Shown: in pieces, positions 11,971 to 21,440 of the stretch
Layout of the letters: each line of letters starts with the position of its first letter
How positions within the stretch are numbered: position 1 is the stretch's first letter
DNA from: Beroe forskalii
Lineage: Eukaryota > Ctenophora > Nuda > Beroida > Beroidae
Length of the DNA: 64,000 nucleotides
Direction: 5' to 3'
Assembly (NCBI GenBank): GCA_011033025.1
Contig: WFMF01000636.1
Span: 20,329-84,328 of the forward strand
The notes under the pieces: generated by a model
Database searches by the model: none
Seen by the model: the letters and a program-made list of their open reading frames with translations, nothing else
Told to the model about the DNA's origin: nothing
Program-made: the position numbers and the translations under genes

Positions 11971-12692
11971 CTGGTTGGTTTATGTACAGGAGGTGATGAA
12001 ACACTGACCAATCAGAGCGCGATATGACTTACAACACGCACGATGATTGGATGATGTACCTACTACCTGATAAGCAGTCACAGGGGAGGGGGCCGTGAGA
12101 ACATGCACTTCAAAGTATAAGAGTTTATACTGTAAATGAGGGCGAGGAGGGGTAGAGCTTCAAGAAGCAATAATAGGAGGTTTCAATGCAGCACAAATAC
12201 ACAATTACATCAACTTCATACTTTCATACCTAATCATTTTTTTCTAAATTCGGAGATTCTGCGTACCTCAGCTTATAATGATGAGTCCAAATTAAAATGG
12301 AAATTTGAAACAAAATGAGACCAGCCATTGGAATCAATTTTATTAGGCATTGGAAAAATTTAAGCAATAAGTACACAGTAAAATGAAATAATCATCAAAA
12401 ATCAAAACTTTAAAATCAACTCAACAATCTACAATGCTACAAAAAATATTCAAGCCGCCATTTGTTACTTTGTTATATCGATGCCATTATATTGAAACCA
12501 CTTACAAAATATAGTACCAAATACGAAAAGTTCTGTCAATCCACTATTGACGATCTTATTACTTTATCAAAACATCAGATTTCAGTTCAATTTATGAAAT
12601 CTATTTTTAGTTTAAAAGTTTACAGTATCATTCTTCAGAAAGCATTATATGTTTTTTGTCTTTCCTTTGAAATCCCGATCAACCTCAGAAAG

Positions 12693-13709
12693 TCACAAAA
12701 CATCAGAATTTGGAGCTATAATAGTTCCATATTGCAGTTGAGTCTGGCAGACTGGATCCCCTGACCTGCGCATCCCAAAGACCTTCCTCAGCACCACCTC
12801 CCTAAAACTCCTGTTGGTTACCGTGTAAATAATGGGGTTGAAGACCACGTTGAGGGCCAGGAAGTGTGCCTGGAAGATGAAGTACCAGACTGGGAGAGGT
12901 ACGTTGGAGGCTACACAGACCATCCTGACCAGGTAGGGAATCCATGAGAAGAGAAAGAGGCCAGCCACCGAGGTGACCGTCACCACGGCTTTCCTACTCT
13001 TCCTCTCTTCAGCAGACTGGACACCACACGAAGAAGACATGCTCCGGTGGAAGCGGATGGAGGCAACCAACAGAAAGATATTGCTGACTAAGATGCAGAG
13101 CATGGGAAGTCCGAGCAGAAGTCCAAGTGCCACCAAGGAAGTAACAAAGTGGGAAGACACGGTGCTGGAATCACAGGACAACTTGCTCGGCTCGTAGTAC
13201 ACGGTCCCTCCAAACCCAAGGGAAATTATGGCAGGGGTGAATGAAAGGAGCCAGATCATGCCGATTCCGAGCCTTATCTTCCATTCTCCAACTCCCCTCA
13301 GAAGAAAGGGGTCTTTGATGACGCTCGCACGGTACAGAGAGATAGTTGCTAGGATGAACACCTCGGCAGTTCCTCCCACATACGTCAGGTAAAGAGAGAG
13401 AACGCACCCAGCTTTACCCAGAACCCACTTCTTGGCACAGAATGTGATGTAGGCAGGCCAGCCTCCGACAACCGCAAGAATCATGTCAGCAAGTGCCAAG
13501 TTCTCCAGGAGAGTTGATGAAATCCTGTCCAAGTTGAGCGCTCCGTACTTTATGGAAGTGAAAAGGACAATGGGGTTCCCCGTGAGGGCCAGGGTTTGAG
13601 CCACCCAGAACTGGATGTGGATGTAGATATCAGCTGAGAGGGTGAAGTTGAGGTACTCGTGGACATCAGGGTATTTGGTGTTGTTGGAGAGGTCGATAAC
13701 GATGCCCAT
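12693..13709 (-). CDS. Rhodopsin-class GPCR, copy 1 (338 aa)
   Basis: A seven-helix receptor in one exon. Visible landmarks: GNP in helix 1, LALADMI (Asp 2.50) in helix 2, a Cys before helix 3, SLYRAS in place of DRY at the end of helix 3, a Trp in helix 4, a Cys in the second extracellular loop (KLSCDSS), FLFSWIPY in helix 6 and NPIIYTVTNRSF in helix 7. N-glycosylation motifs occur near the N-terminus (NNT, NFT). Against copy 2 only about a dozen residues differ over the shared 313. Copy 1 alone has a 25-residue tail ending in SDVL. The ligand cannot be read from the sequence. It sits on the minus strand inside TSC2, between the duplicated exon block and exon 12, so it is a nested gene on the same strand as its host. 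Confidence 0.9.
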   Translation of the reverse strand: MGIVIDLSNNTKYPDVHEYLNFTLSADIYIHIQFWVAQTLALTGNPIVLFTSIKYGALNLDRISSTLLENLALADMILAVVGGWPAYITFCAKKWVLGKAGCVLSLYLTYVGGTAEVFILATISLYRASVIKDPFLLRGVGEWKIRLGIGMIWLLSFTPAIISLGFGGTVYYEPSKLSCDSSTVSSHFVTSLVALGLLLGLPMLCILVSNIFLLVASIRFHRSMSSSCGVQSAEERKSRKAVVTVTSVAGLFLFSWIPYLVRMVCVASNVPLPVWYFIFQAHFLALNVVFNPIIYTVTNRSFREVVLRKVFGMRRSGDPVCQTQLQYGTIIAPNSDVL

Positions 13710-14439
13710 TGTGGTGTTCCCTGCTTCTGTGGTCCTTGCAAACTTTATCTATGTGTGTTTATCACACCAACCAAGTGATCCCTTCAAACTTTCAACTTTT
13801 CAATGTTACAGGAACAATCAAGAGTTGCCGGTGAGTAGAAAACAAGTTTATCTGCGTCTTAGTCTCAAAACCCAACAAAGCAGCAAGTAACAGCAACTCA
13901 ACAACGATGAACGATGAAAAAGGATTTATCACATAAATATAAACGCGCTCAAGTACTCAAAGTGTATATTATGACTCATAATCGCATAATGCAAGTACGA
14001 TGGACGATGATACTGAAGGCAAGAATGGGAAAATGGAAGTTGATCACTCCGAATATTGTTTTTCGACTTTCACTAGGAACCTTTCACTTACCGAACTATT
14101 GTGTCAAATATTGGTTGATACAGAATTGTGCCTCTCAACACAAACCCAGATTTCATACTTTCTTGAATAACTTATTGCGCCTTGTTTATCCGGCCCCAAG
14201 GAAAAACACACTACTTTTGAACAATTTTAAGTGGTCCTATGGCTCAAAACGTCTACGGATGTCTTCATAACCCTAACTTACTAATTTAGATAAAAAGCCA
14301 GCATGAAAATCGTGTGAAAATTACGAGAATTTCTAAATTCACAAATCCTAGAGTCCTAGCACTTCGATGTCACTACTTTGCTACATACTTACATAACAAT
14401 GGCTGAATGAACGAAGAACGCAGTCTACCTTGATGATGG

Positions 14440-14645
14440 AGAAAAAATATACAGACCTTTAGAATGATGTTGATGATGGAGTAGAAAAACATACCTTTAA
14501 AATAATGTTGATAGAGTAGAGATACTTACCTTTAGAATCATGTTGATGGAATGCTACGACATACCTTTAGAATAATGTTGATGATGGAGTAGAACTGCTA
14601 AGACATACCTTAAGAATAATGTTGATGATGGAGTAGAACTGCTGG
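14440..14645. repeat. 35-bp minisatellite spanning the 5' splice site of TSC2 exon 11'
   Basis: Units of about 35 bases containing ACATACCTTTAGAATGATGT repeat about five times. On the minus strand each unit reads as the exon end ...ATCATTCTAAAG followed by the donor GTATGT. The array is thus made of copies of the exon/intron junction of exon 11'. Confidence 0.85.
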
Positions 14646-15896
14646 GAGAAGCACCTGTAACAGAGTCCCACCAGGAACTGGACAGCCCGGTGCCGGACGC
14701 TGGTGTTCGGATCCGTGTGGAGGTTGCTTAGCACCCGGAGCACTATCTCAAGCAACTCCGTCTGCAAGGAGAGGGTGGGGTGACCTTTTTTTATGTGGGT
14801 ATTTGAAATTTTGGGGGTTTTAAAATAGGGGGATTTTCTTCAATATTACCCGTCAATCGTCATAATATTATGTTGGACCTTTATGTTATGGGGTTCGAAA
14901 ATACGGGGAATTTTTAGTGAAATCCCAAGATTTCGTTCCACATAAATACGTCTCGTAATTTGTGATTCAATATTTGTTATGTACTGAAAGTGGGAAAATA
15001 GTCACTAGACAAGCTCATTTTCATAGACGATAGCATAGACCCATGTACACAGAATAAGGATAAGAGACGAATTTAAATTTCTTTTCTACGAAGATTATTC
15101 ATTTTATTAAAATTTTCTGTCCTTTATCTGCAGTTTTATTCCATTTCTCATTCGAAACTCTGCAAAATTTTGCAGGAATAATAAGCGTTAAATAGTCTTG
15201 ACCATGACACTTGATAGTTGATAGTGCCACCCACAATCACCTATAACCTCTGCAAATTTTAATTTTGCTGACCAATAGTCAGATCACAGATGTTCCAACT
15301 ACAAAATGCGGATACCCGATTGCATGCACACCATCTAGCTCTTCTCACCTCGTAAAGATCAAAGAACTGGTCCACAACCTCCCAACACTTCTCCAGAGCA
15401 TTAATCCGTATCCGTTCCGGTCTGCTGGTGTTGTAGAAGTTGGTCATGAACTTGACGAGGTTATCAGACCACTGGAGGACTCCGGGTACAATGAGACGCT
15501 CTTTCTTATCCATCAGGTTGTTGAGGGAACTTATCTGGGAGGATCAACGGAATTAATAAGCGGTAACAGGTTGACATTAATAAGCGGTAACCGGAATTAA
15601 TAAGCGGTAACAGGGCGACGATACAATCAGATGATTTTCGAAAGAGCTCCAGATGATTACTTCCTCGTATAAGTTATTAAACTTTTAATAACTTATTGTA
15701 AAGTTGTAATAAACTTCAACCTTTTAAGTGAGTAACATCAACTCACGGGTCTGACATCCACGCAGAGCTCAATGATCTCGTAGAAACGGTCCTTGCACTT
15801 GAAGACGCCCTCCTGTTGATACATCTCCTCTGCTTCACTCAGCATCGAGTTGAGGGCGTCCACAGTCTTCCGGTTACGGAACGCTTCTTCTTTTTG
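14609..15896 (-). CDS. TSC2: Duplicated TSC2 exons 9', 10' and 11'
   Basis: Three minus-strand exons repeat those at 21436-22567: exon 9' 15747-15896 (150 bases), exon 10' 15349-15534 (186) and exon 11' 14609-14761 (153). All three are open, keep their splice sites (exon 11' has the better donor GTATGT, where copy 2 has GTCTGT) and encode the same protein as copy 2. Each is a multiple of three in phase 0. Splicing both sets would therefore add 163 residues in frame; alternatively they could be mutually exclusive. Near-identity suggests a recent duplication or an unmerged haplotype in the assembly. Confidence 0.85.
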
Positions 15897-16322
15897 CTGC
15901 GGAGAGCTCTGTTAGACGAGTCACGATGATTGAAATAAGATAAGAAAACTCAAACGAAGGTTGTGTCGTAATTTCTTGTTTATTTGCTGGCGTAAGAGTG
16001 GTGGGTAAATGAGTGGAACATATTTCTGACGGGATGCTTTTTCTAGACATGCAGGAAGTTAGTAAGGGGTTATAGCTAGCCGTAAGGAATGAGTGAAGTT
16101 TTAGATAATTCAGGTTTGAGATTGGTTTTGATAATAATATATTTGTTAGTCTTGAAATATTAGAGAGATTCTTCAAAAATTGAAAAGTTTTAAATGCATT
16201 AGCAAATCACAATTTAAACAATATCAAGCGTTCTGACTTTCTGAGTTCGTATGTAGATTGTAGAAGTAAGAACTGTTTAGTCTTTTAGTGAATATCATTC
16301 ATGAGTATGAATAACAAGAATT

Positions 16323-17763
16323 AGAAGGAGAGGAGATACTCTCAGCAGCACGCTTCATCGTGGCTGTGTCTGCAATATACAATTTTCAAGCTCAGGTATT
16401 TACTTTGTTTTTAATTTTTACATTCCTTGTTTTTTTTCAATGGATAATGAAATTATAGTTCAAATTTGTTGATAACGACTTTAATTTAAGTTTTATTTAT
16501 TCACCTGATGATGGGGTGTGCTGGATGATCGTCAGCAGTAGAAGTACTGGCAATCACAGCAGCTCAGAACTTGAAACTCTGAGTTTTATTGGTATAAATC
16601 AAGAGGTGGAAAACTGTAACGAAACATAAACTGCAAATGTGGAAATGAATGAATTGATTGAGTGTCACGCTTTTATAGCCCGCAAACAGCAAGGACATAA
16701 AGACAGTGAATCAATTTCATTCTACACACCTCTTGCAGTAGATGTTTGAGAGTTCTGGCAATCACTTAGCAGCTCAGTTGAACCTCTGAGTATTATCCAT
16801 ATAAATGAAGAGCATCAAAAGTACAACAAAACATAAACTGCAAATGTGGAAATGAATAAATTGATCAAGTATCACACTTTTATAGCCTGCAAACAGCAAG
16901 GATATAAAACAGTGAATCAATTTCATCTTACACACCTCTTGCAGTGGATGTTTGTTATCCAATTCTCAGGATGAAATGTTCAACATTTACTAATCCTAAG
17001 AAGCAATAATTAATTTCATGCTTTTCAAATATGTTAACTTAAACAAGATTTTCAACTGCTGTTAAGCTCGATGCCATTAATACTCAAAATTTATAGAAAG
17101 ATATTCAGAAGATACTCACGGACCATGGCACACACCGATTCCTCGAACAAATCTATTCTATTACTAACCAAACATTACATGAAACATTCGATATAATGAA
17201 TCTTCACCTCATTTACGAGCAACAAAACAGAGAATGATAAACAATAAATGGTAAATAATGAAAGATAAAGGAGTATCATAACAAAGCACTCAAGGCTGTA
17301 AGGCTTTTATGTGCACACTGATCCTATGACTTTACACCTGGCAACTGATATATCTTCAATTTAATTGTATCTCGTGCGGTCCTTTTAGTATATAATGTAC
17401 ATGTTATTGTTTCACACGTGTGCGGAACATTGAACAATAGGACTTCATTTAATTACTATAAATAGAAAGATCCTTTTGATATCCCCCGGGGAGTGTCACT
17501 TTTTACAATAGAATCATGTGACTGTTGGAACAATGTCATGAATTTACACATGAACACACAAATACGTACATACATTTCACATGTACACACATATACATAC
17601 ATACACATATACACGTACACACATACACACGTACATACAAATACACATGACGTCAGAGATCTAGGGTTGGAGCGAGCACAGAAACTATAAATTAGGGTTA
17701 CAGCGGGGAGATTTTTGTACCACCTCCAGAGGTGATTAAAAATCACTATTTAGAACACTACTT
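16323..17763. other. Spacer between the duplicated segments
   Basis: No coding recognised. Two related stretches of about 180 bases (16555-16750 and 16755-16950) share AGCTCAG...CTGCAAATGTGGAAATGAAT...CACACCTCTTGCAGT and form a diverged direct repeat. A CACATA/CATATA microsatellite lies at 17560-17650. Confidence 0.55.
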
Positions 17764-18705
17764 ACGAATCCCAAAGACCTTCCTCAGCAACACCTCCCTA
17801 AAACTCCTGTTGGTTACCGTGTAAATAATGGGGTTGAAGACCACATTAAGAGCCAGGAAGTGTGCCTGGAAGATGAAGTACCAGACTGGCAGAGGTACGT
17901 TGGAGGCTACACAGACCATCCTGACCAGGTATGGAATCCATGAGAAGAGAAAGAGACCTGCCACCGAGGTGACCGTCACCACGGCCTTCCTGCTCTTCCT
18001 CTCTTCAGCAGACTGGACACCACACGAAGAAGACATGCTCCGGTGGAATCGGATGGAGGCAACCAGCAGGAAGATGTTGCTGACTAAGATGCAGAGCATG
18101 GGGAGTCCGAGGAGAAGTCCAAGTGCCACCAAGACAGTGAAGAAGTGGGAGGATACGGTGCTGGAATCACAGGACAACTTGCTCGGCTCGTAGTACACGG
18201 TCCCTCCAAACCCAAGGGATATCATGGCAGGGGTGAAGGAAATGAGCCAGATCATGCCGATTCCCAGCTTCATCTTCCATTCTGAAACTCCCCTCAGAAG
18301 AAAGGGGTCTTTGATGACGCTCGCACGGTACAGAGAGATAGTTGCTAGGATGAACACCTCGGCAGTTCCTCCCACATTCGTCAAGAAAAGAGAGAGAACA
18401 CACCCAGCTTTACCCAGAACCCACTTCTTGGCACAGAATGTGATGTAGGCAGGCCAGCCTCCGACAACTGCAAGAATCATGTCAGCAAGTGCCAAGTTCT
18501 CCAGGAGAATTGATGAAATCCTGTCCAAGTTGAGCGCTCCGTACTTTATGGAAGTGAAAAGGACAATGGGGTTCCCCGTGAGGGCCAGCGTTTGAGCCAC
18601 CCAGAACTGGATGTGGATGTAGATATCAGCTGAGAGGGTGAAGTTGAGGTACTCGTGGACATCAGGGTATTTGGTGTTGTTGGAGAGGTCGATAACGATG
18701 CCCAT
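17758..18705 (-). CDS. Rhodopsin-class GPCR, copy 2 (315 aa, altered C-terminus)
   Basis: Paralogue of the receptor at 12693-13709 with the same seven helices and motifs (LALADMI, SLYRAS, FLFSWIPY, NPIIYTV). Identity with copy 1 stops at ...KVFG(M/I)R. Here the frame reads on for one residue and stops, but the bases just past the divergence (ATTCGTAAGTAG) are an excellent 5' splice site. The frame may therefore continue in an unseen exon, or the tail was lost at the duplication breakpoint. It is nested in a TSC2 intron between exon 11 and exon 9'. Confidence 0.88.
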   Translation of the reverse strand: MGIVIDLSNNTKYPDVHEYLNFTLSADIYIHIQFWVAQTLALTGNPIVLFTSIKYGALNLDRISSILLENLALADMILAVVGGWPAYITFCAKKWVLGKAGCVLSLFLTNVGGTAEVFILATISLYRASVIKDPFLLRGVSEWKMKLGIGMIWLISFTPAMISLGFGGTVYYEPSKLSCDSSTVSSHFFTVLVALGLLLGLPMLCILVSNIFLLVASIRFHRSMSSSCGVQSAEERKSRKAVVTVTSVAGLFLFSWIPYLVRMVCVASNVPLPVWYFIFQAHFLALNVVFNPIIYTVTNRSFREVLLRKVFGIRK

Positions 18706-19509
18706 TGTGGTGTTCCCTGCTTCTGTGGTCCTTGCAAACTTTATCTATGTGTGTTTATCACACCAACCAAGCGATCCTTTCAAAGTTTCAACTTTCCAAT
18801 GTTACAGAAACGATCTAGAGTTGCCGGTGAGTAGAAAACAAGTTTATCTGCGTCTTAGTCCCAAAACCCAACAAAACAACAAGTAACAGCAACTCAATAA
18901 CGATGAACGATGAAAAAGGATTTATCACATAAATATAAACGGGCTCAAGTACTCAAAGTGTATATTATAACTCATAAACTCATAATGCAAGTATGATGGA
19001 CGATGATACTGAAGGCAAGAATTGGAAAATGGAAGATGAACACCCCGAATATTGTTTTTCGACTTTCACTAGGAACCTTTCACTTACCGAACTATTGTGT
19101 CAAATATTGGTTGATACAGAATTGTGCCTCTCAACACAAACCCAGATTTCATACTTTCTTGAATAACTTATTGCGCCTTGTTTATCCGGCCCCAAGGAAA
19201 ATCGCATTACTTTTGAACAATTTTAAGTGGTCCTATGGGTCAAAACGTTAACGGATGTCTTGATAACCATAATTTACTAATTGAGATAAAAAGCCAGCAT
19301 GAAAATCGTGTGAAAACTACGAGAAATTCTAAATTCACAAAATCCTAGAGTCCTAGCACTTCAATGTTACTACTTTGCTTCATAATAATGGCTGAATGTA
19401 CGAAGAACACAGACCTTCATGGAGAGGAAAATATACAGACCTTTAAAATAATTTAGAATGATGTTGATAGAGTAGAGATACATACCTTTAGAATGATGTT
19501 GATAGAGTA

Positions 19510-21117
19510 GGGTAAAGCGGGGTGAAGTGGGACAATTTGAGACATATTCAGGTGCCACAGTCACATTTTTAACGAAAAATTAATTTTTGGTTGATGATTT
19601 TAGCAATGAACCCATCCTCTTTCCATAGAATTGGTCGAAAATATCTCAACCAATGGTTTTCATATAGAAAAAAGCTGTCCATCTTTCCCCGCAGCATGTC
19701 CCACTTCACCCCTCATGTGGAGGTAAAGAGGGACAGTCTCTGTAGCCCTGAGATAACCATTTGAGAAGTTTATTCTTCATTGGACATGTACAGTTCTTTA
19801 AAATAAGTCGAATAAACCACTTTGGAACAGAGAAAGATTGAGTCTAATTGGGCAAATCGGAGAATTGAATGAATTGGTCCACTTTACCCCAAAAATTATT
19901 CTTTCAGATTTAAACTTTCAAATTTCATAAAAAGGTTCATATATGGCCAAACATGGAAAATAAGTACCTCTTTGGCAAGAATTTTGGTTTTTGGTCATTT
20001 ACAGCCTTTTAAAAATGTCCCACTTTACCCGCACTCACCTAAAAACTTCGTAAATTTGTTGTATGGGAACCATTTATCGATTTTTCTCCATTCCAACGGT
20101 TCAGTTGTCATCTGAGTGAAGCCCAAAATGACGAAATTTAATGAGAAAATGTAATTACCTATAATTAACACGTTGTGGGGGAAAGAGGGACACTGATAGT
20201 TAACAAGGATAATTATCACAATATAAGCAATAAAAGCATTTGCAATTCATAATTTGTTTACTAAAACATCCCTTATAAGTTTCTCAGGGATGAAATTTTG
20301 TTTTCATTGAAAATCATGTTAATGGGGAAAGTGGGACAGTCAAGTCAGATCAAATGAAATCATGTATTCCTAAGGAAACAATTATGCTGTGGAGGTTGTT
20401 TTTCATCAAGATTTTTCACTTTGGTTGTAGTATACTTAATTTTTTCTTGAAAATAGCACTAAATGATATGGTATAATAATTTTTGGGGGAAAGTGGGACA
20501 GTTGCGCAAAAATTGTCAAAAATTCAATAAAAATCAATAATTTTAATTCGTGATGCTGTATTAAAAGTTTTAATAGGCATTATTGATATTCTCACATACA
20601 TAAGTCACAAAAACAGGGCGATTTTCGATTAGTTCCATACTTTTTATCAATTGTCCCACATTACCCCACCAATCCAATAATCAAGATTAAATTCCTGTTC
20701 CACTTTCCCCACTCACCTGTAAAGTCTTGTTGGCAATAGAATTCCATCTAAATTATAACAAATAAATGTCTAGATCATTATAAAAATCAATTGTTATTGC
20801 TGTACCACTTTACCCCACAATGGGTAAAATATATAAAATATGACTGTCCCACTTTACCCAGTGGCTTTTATTGCATGAAATACTGTTGGGGTGTTGCTTT
20901 GGAAAATTTTCGAAAATTTGTCCCACTTTACCCCACATCGGTCTTATGCATCATTTTGACAGTGTTCCTCTTTACCCAAAGTGTAGTCTTGACCATAGCT
21001 TTGCATAGGTGAAGGTTTTTTGAAATTTCGTTAAGTGTCCCACTTTCCCCCCAGGTGTTCCATTTCACCCCAATTTGTCCCTCTTTACCTCCTGTCCCAC
21101 TCCACCCCGTTTTACCC
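19510..21117. mobile_element. 1.6-kb non-autonomous DNA transposon with TA duplication and internal GGGGTAAAGTGGGACA repeats
   Basis: The ends are inverted: GGGTAAAGCGGGGTGAAGTG on the left and the complement of GGGTAAAACGGGGTGGAGTG on the right, each bounded by TA (19508-19509, 21118-21119). The paralogous segment has the intact empty site GATAGAGTAGAGATAC at about 14511-14526, which proves insertion. Inside, a motif like GGGGTAAAGTGGGACA or its complement recurs roughly twenty times in both orientations. No transposase is encoded. The superfamily is not assigned; a TA target occurs in more than one. Confidence 0.92.
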
Positions 21118-21440
21118 TAGAGATACATACCTTTAGAATGATGTTGATAGAGTAGAGATACATACCTTTAGAATGATGTTGATAGAGTAGAGATACATAC
21201 CTTTAGAATGATGTTGATAGAGTAGAGATACATACCTTTAGAATAATGTTGATGGAGTAGAGATACATACCTTTAGAATAAGGTTGATGGAGTAGAGTTA
21301 CAGACCTTTAGAATCATGTTCTCATGTTGATGGAATGCTAAGACATACCTTTAGAAAGATATTGATGATGGAGTAGAATGCTAATACACACCTTTAGAAT
21401 GATGTTGATGATGGAGTAGAACTGCTGATACAGACCTTTA
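21118..21440. repeat. 35-bp minisatellite spanning the 5' splice site of TSC2 exon 11
   Basis: About nine units of the 35-base word with core ACATACCTTTAGAATGATGT. A few more units lie at 19430-19508, separated by the inserted transposon. Read on the minus strand, units restate the exon end plus donor. In the unit at the real exon end (21431-21436) the donor is GTCTGT, whereas most downstream units have GTATGT. Confidence 0.88.

Larger units (their letters stand above)
12769..16322. repeat. Tandem segmental duplication, copy 1
   Basis: This segment is repeated at 17764-22921. The match starts within the last GPCR codons and ends near the word GAATAACAAGAA (16322, 22921). It contains one GPCR and three TSC2 exons. 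Copy 2 is longer because it carries a 1.6-kb transposon (19510-21117) and a hairpin insertion of about 185 bases (22096-22283). The similarity includes introns and upstream DNA, so this is a genomic duplication, not retroposition. Confidence 0.92.

Noticed and set aside
17828-18448. Plus-strand frames across GPCR copy 2
   Set aside because: Shadows of the receptor gene, repeated in the same way over copy 1.
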